Below the pieces are notes generated by a model. That model searched no databases, was not told the DNA's origin, and was given only the letters and a program-made list of their open reading frames with translations. A stretch of 64,000 nucleotides of DNA from Ahaetulla prasina (taxonomy: Eukaryota > Chordata > Lepidosauria > Squamata > Colubridae). A program made the position numbers and the translations under genes. This document shows, piece by piece, positions 46,016-57,735 of this stretch (position 1 is the stretch's first letter; the number at the start of each line of letters is the position of its first letter). Location of the stretch: positions 50,326,561-50,390,560 of the forward strand of contig NC_080540.1 in assembly GCF_028640845.1 (NCBI RefSeq), given 5' to 3'.

Positions 46016-46141
46016 GTGAAAATAGCCTATATTAATTTTCTAAACCACTGCTATGTCGACACAGAAGTTGAAATGAAAGAGATTTATACGAGCAATCATA
46101 TGTGGAAGCTCTTTGAAAACTTTCTAGTGGATATCTGTAGG
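46016..46141 (+). CDS. ITPR1: ITPR1 exon 20 (about residues 1417-1458)
   Basis: It encodes [20 protein letters not shown] through ENFLVDICR. The segment is a helical armadillo region with no visible substitution against what I recall of the mammalian protein. The acceptor is ATCTGCAG and the donor is AGG|GTAAGT. It is in phase 0 at both ends. Confidence 0.97.
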
Positions 46142-46274
46142 GTAAGTGTAGCTGGAAATATTAAAGCATAAATCATGCAAGTTTCATCTGAATGCTATTT
46201 ATAAAATGTCTATTTGGAAAGAGCTGGAAAAATTATATCCATTGTTTCAGGTTCATTATCACTTATATCTTTTA

Positions 46275-46362
46275 TGTACACTGAGAGCTTATGCACCGAA
46301 GACAAATTTCTAGTGTGTCCAATCACACTTGAGCAATAAAGAATTTTATTCTATTCTATTTG
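46275..46362 (+). repeat. Short LINE tail with ATTCT repeat
   Basis: TGTACACTGAGAGCTTATGC to TGTGTCCAATCACACTTG and TTTTATTCTATTCTATT. It matches 47846-47938 and, inverted, 14285-14365. Confidence 0.8.
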
Positions 46363-46625
46363 AAACATTCTCTGTTATATGGCAATTAGATTTTACAATA
46401 GTAATTAATAACATTCCCTCATGTAATTATAATGATAATAAGTGTCTGTTTAGATTTCTATGGGGATTTCATATTTTTGATGTTTGCAGCCCTCTAATCC
46501 TTTAATGCTTTCAGAATTTCTAGAAAAGTTATCTTTCTAGGTATATTAAGTTTAACTGCTTGGTATTTGTGAGAGGATTAGAATTCTTGCATTGTTTCGT
46601 TTTAACAGATTGCATTATTTTCCAG

Positions 46626-46754
46626 ACTTGCAATAATACCAGTGATAGAAAGCATGCAGATTCTATATTGGAAAAATATGTGACTGAAATAGTGATGAGT
46701 ATAGTTACTACCTTTTTCAGTTCTCCATTTTCAGATCAGAGCACAACTTTGCAG
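46626..46754 (+). CDS. ITPR1: ITPR1 exon 21 (about residues 1459-1501)
   Basis: It encodes [20 protein letters not shown] through SDQSTTLQ in the second armadillo region. The acceptor is TTTTCCAG and the donor is CAG|GTAAGA. It is in phase 0 at both ends. Confidence 0.97.
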
Positions 46755-47513
46755 GTAAGAAACTAAATTAGAAAATTAAAATTTGCAAAGCAAAATGAGA
46801 TCTATGTTTCTTACTATTTTGACCATGGAACAACTTCTGATATTTGTCAGTTATAACTTACCGGTATGCCATTGTTTTTCGAGTTGGAAATAATTTCTGG
46901 AAAGATTGAATTGTAGGCAAAACGAAGAGGTTGATTGTTTCAATATTCCAGTATTCTGAAGGATGCTTTCTGTAGAAGGGCAGGTGATTCCTGCCTTCTA
47001 ATTTTTAATGTTTAGCATAATTTTTAGTAATGTTTAGTAATGTTACAGAGCCATCTACTGGTCATTTAATTGCTTTCCTACGAACAAATTCCAGTTATAA
47101 AATATCAACTATATCATATTTGTAGCCTAATTTATACACTGACATTATTGAAACATGACTTTTTTCATTGAAATTGGTTTTAACAAGTTTTGCACAAAGA
47201 AACAGAACTAGGTTTAAATAGGTTCCAGCCACAGCTTCCAATAGATTTTATTCCCTATTTTTAGGGTAGCTATTTTAATTTTACTTGATAAATTGAAAAA
47301 CATTGCAATTGCTTCAATAATAGCGTAACTATATACCCCAGAACTTCAAGGCAATTTGCTTTTAAAATGCTGTATCTCTGGGTTTCACAACAAATCACTT
47401 TTCATGCTTGGTTGCTTAGCTTCAGTCCAACTCTTCATGTTTATAGTCCTCTCTCTTTGTTACCTTCCTATTTTCCTTGAATTGAAATGTACATATTCTT
47501 GGTGTCTTTTTAG

Positions 47514-47634
47514 ACTCGTCAGCCAGTGTTTGTGCAACTTTTACAAGGTGTGTTTCGAGTATATCACTGTAACTGGCTCATGCCCAGTCAAAAAGCATCA
47601 GTGGAAAGTTGTATCAGAGTACTTTCAGATGTAG
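47514..47634 (+). CDS. ITPR1: ITPR1 exon 22 (about residues 1502-1542)
   Basis: Forty codons run from [20 protein letters not shown] to CIRVLSDV plus one base of an alanine codon. The acceptor is CTTTTTAG and the donor is G|GTAAGA. The exon continues in frame into exon 23. Confidence 0.97.
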
Positions 47635-47845
47635 GTAAGAAAACTATATTGATTTATTGACTTATTAATAATTTTTTTACCTGCTGCAATTTAAACAGAC
47701 TAAGTGGATTAGGACAACCACCCCCAAAGTTTATGATAGTACAAAATATGCAATACTATAATAGCACATTAAGTGTTAAATTTGTACCCTAAGTGTTGTC
47801 ATTAAGTGTTGTAAGAGTTGTACCTTAATGAAGGTATCTTTTCTT

Positions 47846-47938
47846 TTATGTACACTGAGAGCATATGCACCAAGACAAATTCCTTGTGTGTCCAATCACG
47901 CTTGGCCAATAAAAAAATCTATTCTATTCTATTCTATA
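47846..47938 (+). repeat. Short LINE tail with ATTCT repeat
   Basis: Same block as 46275-46362, with CACTGAGAGCATATGCACCA, GTGTGTCCAATCACGCTTGG and ATTCT units. Reported snake CR1 elements are known to seed AATAG/ATTCT microsatellites, which fits. Confidence 0.8.
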
Positions 47939-48124
47939 AATACTTAAGCCCACTTACAACGGTGACACGGCTTCATATCCAAACACGCTCCAGAAGTGTT
48001 CTATCTTCAGCTTCTTCTGGAAGGTGAATATTTTTGGAATTTTACTGGGGAGCCTTATGTAGGACTGTAATGATTAATCCACATAAACTCTTTCTCTTCA
48101 ATACATCTGTCTATCATAAATATC

Positions 48125-48465
48125 TCGGGGGCTGCCACAAATAAGAGGGAGTCAAGCTATTCTCCAAAGTACCTGAGGGCAGGACAAGAAGCAATGGATG
48201 GAAACTAATCAAGGAGAGAAGCAATTAGAAGTAAGGAGAAATGTCTTGACAGTTAGAACAGTTACTGCAATTAGAAGTAAGGAAAATATCTTGACAGTTA
48301 GACAGTTAATCAGGGGGACAACAACACTAGAAGTTTTAAAGAAGAGATTTGTCTGAAATGGTACAGGGTAATGCCTAAGCAGGGTATTGGACTAGAAGAC
48401 CTCCAAGGTCCCTTCCAAGTCTGTTATTCTAATTCTAAATTCTAATTCTAATCTTGCCATCAAAT
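48125..48465 (+). mobile_element. CR1-type LINE 3-prime end
   Basis: GGGGCTGCCACAAATAAGAG, TTCTCCAAAGTACCTGAGGG, ATGGAAACTAATCAAGGAG and GGACTAGAAGACCTCCAAGG, closing with TCTGTTATTCTAATTCTAA. This is the typical order at the 3-prime end of a reptile CR1-group LINE. A part around GCAATTAGAAGTAAGGA is repeated in tandem (about 48220-48310). Confidence 0.7.
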
Positions 48466-48484
48466 GTTCTTCCTTTTCATCGGT

Positions 48485-48570
48485 TACTTCATCGGAAACC
48501 GCCCTGAGTCCCTTGGGAGATAGGGCGGTATATAAATACGATTAAATAAATAAATAAATAAATAAATACT
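48485..48570 (+). mobile_element. L2-like LINE tail, very short insertion
   Basis: ACCGCCCTGAGTCCCTTGGG plus AGGGCGGTATATAAAT and an ATAA microsatellite match the last bases of the L2-like LINE family. Only the stem-loop and tail are present. Confidence 0.8.
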
Positions 48571-48636
48571 TTAAATTAAGGTGTTTTTGTTAATAACTTG
48601 AAATATTGAGCATTAAAACATTTTTACAAGTATTTT

Positions 48637-48742
48637 TCTAATCAAATATATGCTTTATTTTCACAATTAAGCGCGTATATTAGGCATGAATCTAATCAAA
48701 TATATGCTTTATTTTCACAATTAAGCACGTATATTAGGCATG
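48637..48742. repeat. 54-bp tandem duplication
   Basis: TCTAATCAAATATATGC to GTATATTAGGCATG occurs twice head to tail (48637-48690 and 48691-48742). The copies differ at one base of GCGCGT/GCACGT and at their ends. Confidence 0.95.
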
Positions 48743-49159
48743 GTAACTCTGTATTACCTTTGGTTATAGAAACTTGTTAACTTGTGCGAATTGGGAAACA
48801 AGCACAGAAACAGGCTGTGAGATATTCACGTTTGGCTTGGGTTTCCCTTTGGCGTTCGTTTATTTGTCAAATTTAGATACCGCCAATTTCACTGACTAAA
48901 TGACTCTGAGCAGTTTACAAATGAAATTTTGGTTGGCTATTATGGATACAGAATGCTGGACTAAAAGTGTTTTACCTAATAGAAGCTGCTATAGCATACA
49001 TGCAAACCCAGTGATAAAAAAAAAACATGAAGAAAAACATTTCTACAAATGTCCATGTTCCCTATATAAATTTGCCTGTTTGTTTCTCAAAATGCAAATC
49101 TGGTTCATATCCTTCTGAAATCATTGGCTAAACAAATGATAATACATTGTCTATTTCAG

Positions 49160-49344
49160 CAAAGAGCAGAGCCATTGCTATCCCAGTTGATCTTGACAGC
49201 CAGGTCAATAACCTCTTCCTGAAGTCTCACAATATAGTGCAAAAAACAGCAATGAACTGGAGGATGACGGCAAGAAATGCTGCTCGGAGAGATTCTGTGA
49301 TGGCAGCGTCAAGGGATTATCGTAATATCATCGAGAGGTTGCAA
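49160..49344 (+). CDS. ITPR1: ITPR1 exon 23 (about residues 1542-1603), PKA site and calmodulin region
   Basis: It encodes [20 protein letters not shown] through IIERLQ. The basic motif ARRDS places a serine at about residue 1587, matching the first PKA/PKG phosphorylation site of mammals (Ser1588/1589). The preceding [15 protein letters not shown] stretch matches the reported calmodulin-binding segment with its key tryptophan kept. The acceptor is TATTTCAG and the donor is CAA|GTGAGT. A SINE begins directly after the donor. Confidence 0.97.
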
Positions 49345-49350
49345 GTGAGT

Positions 49351-49580
49351 ATTTTTTTGTTTGTTTGTTTGTTTACATTTATACCCCGCCCTTCTCCGAA
49401 GATTCAGGGCGGCTTACAGTGTATAAGGCAATAGTCTCATTCTATTTGTATATTTTTACAAAGTCAACTTATTGCCCCCCCAACAATCTGGGTCCTCATT
49501 TTACCTACCTTATAAAGGATGGAAGGCTGAGTCAACCTTGGGCCGGGCTTGAACCTGCAGTAATAATACCAGTATAATAT
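49351..49580 (-). mobile_element. tRNA-type SINE with LINE-like 3-prime stem-loop, antisense
   Basis: On the minus strand the order is GCAGGTTCAAGCCCGGCCC (B-box-like), GGTTGACTCAGCCTTCCATC, the GGACCCAGATTGTTGGGGG region, CCGCCCTGAATCTTCGG stem-loop, then an ACAA/ACAAAC tail. The tail region resembles the L2-like LINE 3-prime end. It starts 6 bp inside the intron after exon 23. A second copy lies at 63850 to the window end. Confidence 0.8.
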
Positions 49581-49786
49581 CAATACCTGCTTTTAAGCAT
49601 TCAGCGGATGTGTGATTTGTATGAAGAAATAGCATGTCATCCCTTTGAGGTAGTCCAAGCAACAAGCACCAACTGTGAATACTACCTTTATTGTAAAGTT
49701 ACAGTAACAGAATCTTGCAAGACTGAAACCACTCCTCTCCCCCCCACAACTTCTGAGATGTTTGCCATACTCCTAATCCTCTAGAC

Positions 49787-50147
49787 CAGGGGTGTCAAAC
49801 TCAATTTTATTGAGAGCCACATCAGGTTTGGGTTTGACCTCAGGGGGGCAGAGTAGGCGTGGCCAGGATGAGTGTGGCCAGCTCGATGTCGGGGGTGCCT
49901 GTGGTGACCCAAGTGCTCTGCCAGGAAAATGGGCTCCCAAGCTCCGTTTTTGGCTGCGACGGTCTCCTGCAACCCTCTCCCAGCAAAAATGTTGCTCGGG
50001 AATGCTGCGTGTGGCCCTCCCAAACTCCGTTTTCATTGGTAGAGGCACCATGGGCCAGTCCTTTGCTGTTTCCAGAGTGGCCTCGCAGGCCAGATCTAAG
50101 CACCCTGCAGACGGATCCAGGCCCCAGGCCTTGAGTTGACACCCCTG
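49787..50147. mobile_element. hAT MITE (family H1)
   Basis: CAGGGGTGTCAAACTCAA opens and TTGAGTTGACACCCCTG closes the element. Flanks CTCTAGAC and CTCTAGAT match at 7 of 8 bases. Noncoding and GC-rich. Confidence 0.9.
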
Positions 50148-50155
50148 CTCTAGAT

Positions 50156-51259
50156 TAAGCTGCCTTTTATCTGATCTTTACCTAGTCTGTTTTCTTCTCC
50201 TGCTGTCTCTCAAGTACATTCTCACACACCTTGATACGGCCCTAGGCATTTAGTTAAGGATTATTTAATATCTTGCTTTTCTGTGGGCCATTTCATTTTA
50301 TGTTAATTTTCTACACACTCAAGATCACATGTGTGACTCTTTTCACAAATACTATAAAATATTACTATTTTATAATAGAAAGATGTATAGTAGAAAGATA
50401 GAAAACCGATGGTTAGAAAAAGTGGTCCAGCAAGTCTGCCCTTTGAGGGTTTTTTGTTTGTTTGTTTTGGTTTTCTTTTTAAAAGAACTTATGCACAATT
50501 TTTAATTATTAACTTTTATATATTTTATTATTTATTTATTTTTGTCAGTTTCAGATTGTGTCTCCGTGTTTTTGACTTTTGCTTAGTATTTAAAATAACT
50601 GACTTCTAGCAGTTCATAAGGATCTGAACTGAATAGCTGTTTTTCAATGGAAGCGGGATACTGATTTCTTATGCAAATGGGGCTGATCAAATTGTGGTGA
50701 TCTCAGTAGTTATACACAAAACCTTTCACTGGAGAAGCTTCTAATTAGGACTGTAGTTCAATTGACCGTGCTCAATTCCAGGTCATTTCATTGCATTTAT
50801 GTTCCTCAGTCCTTCAACTCCTATATTCACCTCAGTCTTCTTTCAGCTATTTTCCCCCCTGTATTTTCTCTTTTCCATTGGCCATCTTACTTTGGTGACA
50901 CAATGTTTTCATTTCTGGTATGTAATAAATGCTATTAATATTAGTAGAAAATGCCTATTTTGCTGTTTATAATGTCCATTTATAAATTTTAGTAAGAAAA
51001 TGGAAGCAATCTAAATAAATGTTCGCAGTGTTGTGTTGTAAGTATTTAGTGTTTGTAACTTTAAAGAAACCTATTTCTATTAACAATGAGAAGAGAAGTG
51101 TGGAAACAATGAAATCTGTCTCTGCAGGTTCCTATTATAATGTATTAATCTTATTTTAATTAAGCATATTCTTATTTTATTGGCATAATTGTTTTTAAAA
51201 AGTACTTGTATGTATGATTTGTCCATGTAAGTTTCAAACTAAATATACACCTACTTCAG
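50156..51259. other. Intron, no feature seen
   Basis: AT-rich intron before exon 24. Only TTTG- and TTTA-type simple stretches (50450-50475, 50518-50545) are noted. Confidence 0.6.
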
Positions 51260-51408
51260 GATATAGTATCAGCTTTGGAAGATCGCTTACGGCCACTGGT
51301 CCAAGCTGAATTGTCCGTATTGGTGGATGTCCTTCATAGACCAGAACTGCTTTTCCCAGAAAATACAGATGCTAGAAGGAAATGTGAAAGTGGAGGTTTT
51401 ATCTGCAA
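51260..51408 (+). CDS. ITPR1: ITPR1 exon 24 (about residues 1604-1653)
   Basis: It encodes [20 protein letters not shown] through CESGGFIC and ends with two bases of a lysine codon. The acceptor is ACTTCAG and the donor is AA|GTAAGT. It lies at the transition between the second and third armadillo regions. Confidence 0.97.
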
Positions 51409-52611
51409 GTAAGTTGAGGGTCAGCATTTTCTTTATTATTTTAAAATAATTCTTACTCTCTTCTAAACTGTTACTATAGGTTAGGGTATATTGATCTTAC
51501 TTTACTATCAATTTGTTATCATGCTTGTTTCTGTTTTTTTGTAAGATTCTAGTAGCTTTCCACATGGATCTATTGTTCCTAAAGCTGGTAATAATGGCTT
51601 CTGAAAGCCGAAAGTAATTTTAATAAAATTGTACTACAGATCATGTGCCATTATACAGTACTTAATGATTGGATTTATATATTGCATTAGTCATTGTTTG
51701 TTTAAGCCACAACAGCATCATTCATACCATATGCTAAACCAGTCATATACAAACTACACTGTAGATTAGCATGTTATGTGAATCAGGCCTTGGTGTCCAT
51801 CTTATTTATGTAGAAAATGACAATATTGTATCAGTGAAAAATTAGTCTGAGGATAGATGGATAGGCAGGAGTCTCTCAATCCTGTAAGAAAATATGTGTG
51901 ACATCATAATGTGGCATACTGAGTTTTCTCATCCTCTTGATGTAAAAATGCAGCATGCTATTTATATTTGCTGGACTGCATGGGATCTGGTCAAGAAAAC
52001 ATAAGAATGATTCCTTCTGTTAGCAACCACAAATCTCTGGTAAAAATTATCCTTCGTTTAAGTATGAGGATCCTGGTTAAGTTTTACTAGTGAACGTAAC
52101 AAATAGTCCATTTTGAAAAATATGTTTATTCCTAATTTTAACCTAATGTTGAATGAATAAATTAATGCTTTCTTCAGAAATCCTTGTAAAATATAACAGT
52201 GTGTTATAGTTTTTTTTGTTTCTGATATACCACCTCAGAACCTCCTAGTTCTTAAGCCATGATAAGCAACTTGTATTTTATGAAATAAGCTACAAATATT
52301 GTTGTTCCATGACAGAGCTGCTTAATTTTAGTTCATTTATTCCTTGTTTGTGCAACTTTATTTTCTCAGAGCAGATTATACTGCACTTCAAAGCTTTCTA
52401 TGTAGAAGGGGTATGGAACAAAGTTTATTTATTGCTTCACATATATATATCTGAAAAAAACTATGCTTTGAAGGAAAAAAAATGACAATATGGTTGTCTT
52501 TTGGACAATTGGTTTTTCCTATCACTTTTAATGCTAATACCTACAAATGCCTTCCTAATTGAGTAGACATTCTAGTTCTGAAACAAACTGTGATCAATTG
52601 GTTGTTTTCAG
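51409..52611. other. Intron, no feature seen
   Basis: AT-rich intron between exons 24 and 25, with no repeat or fold recognised. Confidence 0.6.
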
Positions 52612-52723
52612 GTTAATAAAACATACTAAGCAGCTGCTGGAAGAGAATGAGGAGAAACTTTGTATTAAAGTATTACAGACACTCAGGGAAATGATGACCA
52701 AAGATAGAGGCTATGGAGAGAAG
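52612..52723 (+). CDS. ITPR1: ITPR1 exon 25 (about residues 1653-1690)
   Basis: It completes the lysine codon and encodes [20 protein letters not shown] through KDRGYGEK. The acceptor is TTTTCAG and the donor is AAG|GTACTT. It ends in phase 0 exactly at the junction where the alternatively spliced SII cassette (A, B and C segments) enters in mammals. Confidence 0.96.
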
Positions 52724-52995
52724 GTACTTTGATTTATAGTCTACTGTTTTGTCTTTTATTCTGTCTTTTTTTTTTTTTTTTTGCAGAGTAGTTGAAGAAA
52801 TGGCAGTATGGATTCTTTATAATTGTTGCACTTATTTTTTAAAGTTGAAAACAATGGCATACACAACTGAATTGCTTATTATTTCCAGTTCATTTTAATA
52901 GGACAAAAGACTTCTAAATTCTGCAGCATCTCTTTTCTTCACCATTGAGGATAATGGATTATATATTACTTAAGTATATTATATATTGCTTATTT

Positions 52996-53215
52996 GGAGT
53001 GTGTGGTGGCCTAGAGGTGAAGACACTTGCCTCCCACTTGGAAGGTTGAGAGTTCAATCCTAGGCACTGACAGATGTTTCTCAGGGCTCAAAGAGAAAAT
53101 ATCTGCTGTGAACTCTGCAGAGGCATCAGGAAGGGCATCTGGCCAGTAAATACTCAGTTCCATTCAGTTACCCCGACTCCATCCTGATGAAAGAGATTAC
53201 AGGGTCATAAAAAAT
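52996..53215 (+). mobile_element. tRNA-derived SINE, sense
   Basis: GTGTGGTGGCCTAGAGGTGA and GAGAGTTCAATCCTAGGCA are A- and B-box-like tRNA segments. A body with CATCAGGAAGGGCATCTGGC follows, a block common in SINEs mobilised by RTE-type LINEs. It is not a functional tRNA: the arms do not fold to a complete cloverleaf. Confidence 0.7.
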
Positions 53216-54490
53216 GCTAAATAGCTTTTAATCACTCTGGTAACAGAACATAGTTAATAGAAAGAAGAAATCCTGTTCTTTAAGGGTTGTGGTCTAGGCA
53301 GTTTTTGTCTTCAAAATTTGCTTTCCAGCTCATTCAATAAACAAATTTTGAAGAGGCAGAAATATGCAACCACTAACCCTCCAGATAGCTATTTACAAAC
53401 CAGTTGAGCTTCAGCAAAATCTGGAGGATTATAGATTCCCCATCTCTGTATTCATTCAATTGTAGATAATCTAATCTCATACTGATGCTCAGGAACCTGA
53501 CATTCCAAAATGGATTTTTTTTTACTTATAGATATAAAACACATCTTATATAAACCTTACGGATATATAAGCCTAGGAGGCTAGCAACTTTATTCCAGTA
53601 CAGGTTTGCATAAGAAGTATGGGCTCTTATAAAAGCACGAACATAAATGACATTGTGGTGGGTGGGTTGCTTCCCTTTGTTATTGCCACAGAAAACCAAG
53701 TTAGGAATCCTAGGAAACTGGGAACAATGCATTAGCTCAGAGCAGCTGAAGTTGAGAACTGTATCTCCCATAATACCCTGTCGTGCTGCTGTTATGGGAG
53801 AGGAGAAAAACAAAACAAAACTATCCAGTCTTCTCCCTGTGTTTGCTGCTGATTGGATGGGCAATGTTTATTGGCATTAAAATATAAGGCTCATCATATC
53901 AAGGTGTATTTTCTTCCAAGAAATGTAATCTGACTGCTATAAGTGTAAAGAAGATGGCCAAATATCTCTGTGTTGAATGGCTCGATAAATCAGTTCATTT
54001 TGCCTTTTGACAATTTTCCTTTGGTCCTTAAATTGTTGTGGCCCAAAGAGTTCCACAGAAGTGGAAGAATATATGCCCAAATTGACTGGAGAACCAATGA
54101 ATAGAGTTAAATGGCCTGATATGACATATGCAAAAAAACAACAACAAAACTCATCTAATTGGATGAAGTCTAGGTCTATGTGCACTTGTGATAAAAGATA
54201 AACAAATTATATTGAACTATCCAATCATTTAATTGATCAATTGCAGAACATTTATGTGACTGAAAAACAATCAAAGAATAAACTCTAGGAAAAAAACTGA
54301 CAGAAATTTTTTCTAAGAAATATTAATTATTGATCTGTTAAACTGGAAAAGGCTTAAACCATCAAGTTTTTTGCAGAAAGTAGCAAAACAGTATTTTTGC
54401 AACAAAAAAAAATCTCTCTGAACATATGAATGTGGTAATCCCAAACAAAATTCTAAAGGAAACCCAAATTTTTCAAGAGACCAAAAAAAA
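53216..54490. other. Intron, nothing firmly identified
   Basis: AT-rich intron. The 53640-53880 stretch is less AT-rich but shows no copy elsewhere and no coding homology. Confidence 0.55.
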
Positions 54491-54553
54491 AAACAAACCC
54501 CTTTGGGACAACCCTGACCTGGATGACTGAGAATCTCCATAGACACTCTAAAG

Positions 54554-54688
54554 CAGGGGTCTCCAGCCTTGGCAACTTTAAGACTTGTGGACCTCAACTC
54601 CCAGAATTCCTCAGCCAGCTTTGCTGGCTGAGGGATTCTGGGAGTTGAAGTCCACAAGTTTTAAAGTTGCCAAGGTTGGAGACCCCTG
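54554..54688. mobile_element. hAT foldback MITE (family H2) with perfect 8-bp duplication
   Basis: Arms CAGGGGTCTCCAGCCTTGGC and GCCAAGGTTGGAGACCCCTG surround a long palindrome centred on AGCCAGCTTTGCTGGCT. CTCTAAAG flanks both ends (54546-54553 and 54689-54696). A fragment of the 7085 foldback repeat lies just upstream (54503-54545). Confidence 0.93.
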
Positions 54689-54696
54689 CTCTAAAG

Positions 54697-56191
54697 GGTA
54701 GTTGGTATGAAAATCTGTAAATCGATTCCAAGGCCCTTAGGTAGTGAAAAGCAAGAGGCAAACCAACAGGTTATATTGCTAATTGAGATCTAAGTGCACT
54801 TTAGGACCTCAGAAACAACCCAGAACAGCTGTGTATATATTAGGAGGCTCTCTAACATGAGCTGCTTTTAGTTGTACAGAGAAGAGCATTTATACATTTC
54901 ACACTTTTCATAAACAGTTGTCTGGAACATGTCTAGTTTAATCAGCTGCCTAAGATTGAGCCAATGCCCAATGTTTAAAATGCGTTTCCTTAAAGTTCCC
55001 AACGTAAGAGAATCACAAGATCAGTTCGGAAGGGACACTTTTCTTTTATATTTGTCTACTCCCCCAGCTGTAACTGTGACTGGTGATCATAAATGTAGAT
55101 TTAAGCTTTAAAGAGAGCAGAAAATAGATATGGCTCAATGAAAGAACGTATTCACAGCTGTACCCTTTCTGAGTCTTAGCCATGCTCAAATGAAGGCAAT
55201 CACCTATGCAGATGGCCCTTTTCCTTTCCTTTCAAGCTATCACAACTGAAAATTAGTTTTGTTTGTGTTTTACATTGATGCTTCACTAGAACTCCTGATA
55301 CCTTGAAGCTCCAAGTTTATGAGGAGAACAATTTGAAGCTCCATGCAATTAGTATGGAAAACCTCTAAGAAAAGCAGTTAATGAGCAGAAATGTTCAAAG
55401 GAGATGGGGAGAGGCGTGTCAAAATGGAAAAGACAATGATACCAAGATTGATATGAGAACTAACATGGCATCTCACATTGGCAGCAATCTACTTTCATTC
55501 TTTGCAGGAAGAAAAGAATACACACCAATTGTGCGGCTAACCATTTAGCTAATTTTCAACCTGATTCTGCATTATCAAAGTGTAAATCTACTATATTGTG
55601 TAACTCTTTGAATTTATTTAGAAATAATAATTACTCTTTTTTCCCCCTGAAATATTTATTTCACTTAGTTATTTGTATGAAATGTTTTTCTAATTTTTTT
55701 TTCACTGGCTGGTGAAAAAGTCAGAATAGAGCAGATTCTAAACATTATAACTTACAGCCTAAAGAACTTTGTGACTATTAAGATCTGAATTCTTTATGCC
55801 AATCTGTTTACCTCAATAGCAACTATATTATAGGTTGTACGAATGCAAATTAAATGTATGAAACCTATTAAAGACAATCATGGTACTATTGATTATTTAA
55901 AATTTAAATCTAATATATTGGAAAAGTTAGTTAAATGGATTACTTATTGTAAATTAATTAGAAATAGTGCAGCATATGAGAATTGTGAATATTAGCAAAT
56001 TAGAAGAAAGCTCGGAAACGTCTGTTTGTAATGTAGCATGATAAGTAGAATTGAAGGATCTTGTAAACGAAGAAAATCTTACTTGTATTAGTGTTCTAGC
56101 AAAAGCTAAACCTTCTAACAACTAATAAAACATAAGAAAGAATGTTTTACTTATGTTTTACTTATTGGCTATTTATCACACCTATTTACTG
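54697..56191. other. Intron, no feature seen
   Basis: AT-rich intron without recognised repeats or folds. Confidence 0.6.
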
Positions 56192-56193
56192 TA

Positions 56194-56588
56194 CAGGTAG
56201 TCTTCGACTTACAACTGTTCATTTAGTGGACATTCAAAGTTACAACGGCACTGAAAAAGTGACTTACAACTGTTTTTCACACTTATGATCATTGTAGCAT
56301 CCTAATGGTCATGTGATCAAAATTTAGATGCTTGGCAACTGGTTCATAGTTATGACAGTTGCAGTGTCCTGGGGTCAACTGAATGTCTTTTCTGACTTTC
56401 TGACAAGCGAAGTCACTAGGAAAGCCAGATTCACTTAACAACCATGTTAGTAATTTAACAACTGCAATTATTCACTTACCAACTGTGGCAAGTAATGTTG
56501 TAAAATGGAACAAAACTCACTTAATAAATGTCTCACTTAGCAACATAAATTTTGGGCTCAATTATGGTCATAAGTCGAGGACTATCTG
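56194..56588 (-). mobile_element. TA-target MITE (family T1)
   Basis: CAGGTAGTCTTCGACTTACA opens and GTCATAAGTCGAGGACTATC TG closes it, with TA on both sides (56192-56193 and 56589-56590). The interior is the reverse complement of the 11473 and 57795 copies. It is the best-preserved end pair of this family in the window. Confidence 0.9.
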
Positions 56589-57269
56589 TATAGACATTTA
56601 ATTCTTTTTCAGCCATTTCAGAAAAAACTTATACAGTTCTCTCCAGTTTTATGATTTTGTGATACATATAAGTTTGTTTTCTTTTTTAAAAAACTGTCAG
56701 TATAGGAACAGCTTTAATATATTTCTTAACCGTGAGAAAATGATAGTAAAAGTATCTAAACTAAGAAGCTCAGCTTAAGTCTCCTTTTCCTGTTAAAAGT
56801 TACACTGCAAAGAACATCAACTTTATGATGCTGCATTTAAGTATATTCTACGACAATGACTTTATAAATGGTACTTGCTTGATTTCTGCTTGAGCTAAAG
56901 TACTATCAAATTTACCCAAGTAAACTGATCAGTGTACCCTTTAAAACAAGTTTGTTGAATGTGGATGTTGGTGTTTTTGATTTGTTTTTATATCAAGAAA
57001 AAACACATTTCCCTAGGTACCTGGAAGCCTGAGCTCCAATTTTTTCTGAATATACAGATGAAGTTAAATTGTTACGTTTGTTGTACATAGAAGTTTCAGG
57101 AGTTGCACTGTACTGAATCAAGCCAATGAGCAGTCTGTATGAAGTAAGGAAGAAATATGCCCTGGGACTCTCAGAAGGATGGATTGATTATATTGATTCT
57201 TAACACAGAGTTTACAAACCACCAAGTAGCTATGGGTTATTAGGAGTATGCTTCCAGAATCTACTCAGT

Positions 57270-57392
57270 CTAATAATATTAAAACTAGATGTTTTGGGAT
57301 AGGATGTTGGATCCTTTTCATGGAACATAGAAATGGTACCATAGGGACCAAACAATATCCAATCCCAAGACACCTGGTTTTAATATTATTAG
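57270..57392. repeat. Foldback element, 123 bp
   Basis: CTAATAATATTAAAACTAGA at the left pairs with TCTTGGGATT-side sequence ending TTTTAATATTATTAG at the right; arms are about 35-40 bp with few mismatches. It lies directly beside an LTR fragment. Confidence 0.8.
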
Positions 57393-57396
57393 TGGA

Positions 57397-57735
57397 TGTC
57401 AGGGTTCCAAGTAACACCCCCAATGAAAAAAGACTCTGAGGCCAGAAATTCCTCAAAGTTCCATTTTATTAGAGATCTCATATTGGCACATCTGGGAAAA
57501 CCCAAATCTGAAAGCTTCCAGGTTTTCCCCACCCAACAGAAAGTCCAAGTCCCTTTCCCCTGCACCCACATGCCCATCACATGGTCCAATCAATGCATTG
57601 TCCCAATGAGACGCCTCCAAGTCAGGCCACTCCAAGTGCAGGCCAAATGTCCTTGACTCTCAGAATTATTATGGCTAGATATCTCCACCCCTCCATGGAA
57701 TCCTCACTCCCAGTTTCCCACAGCACTAAGTGAGG
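57397..57735 (-). mobile_element. LTR fragment (family L2)
   Basis: TGTCAGGGTTCCAAGTAAC opens it. GCACATCTGGGAAAACCCAA and CCAGGTTTTCCC match the 16777 copy (GGCACATCTGAAAAACCCAA, CCAGGTTTTCCC). No matching CTGACA end or target duplication was found, so it is probably truncated near 57735. Confidence 0.7.

Noticed and set aside
52996..53070. A tRNA gene
   Set aside because: Only A- and B-box-like segments of a SINE; no complete cloverleaf, and a SINE body follows.
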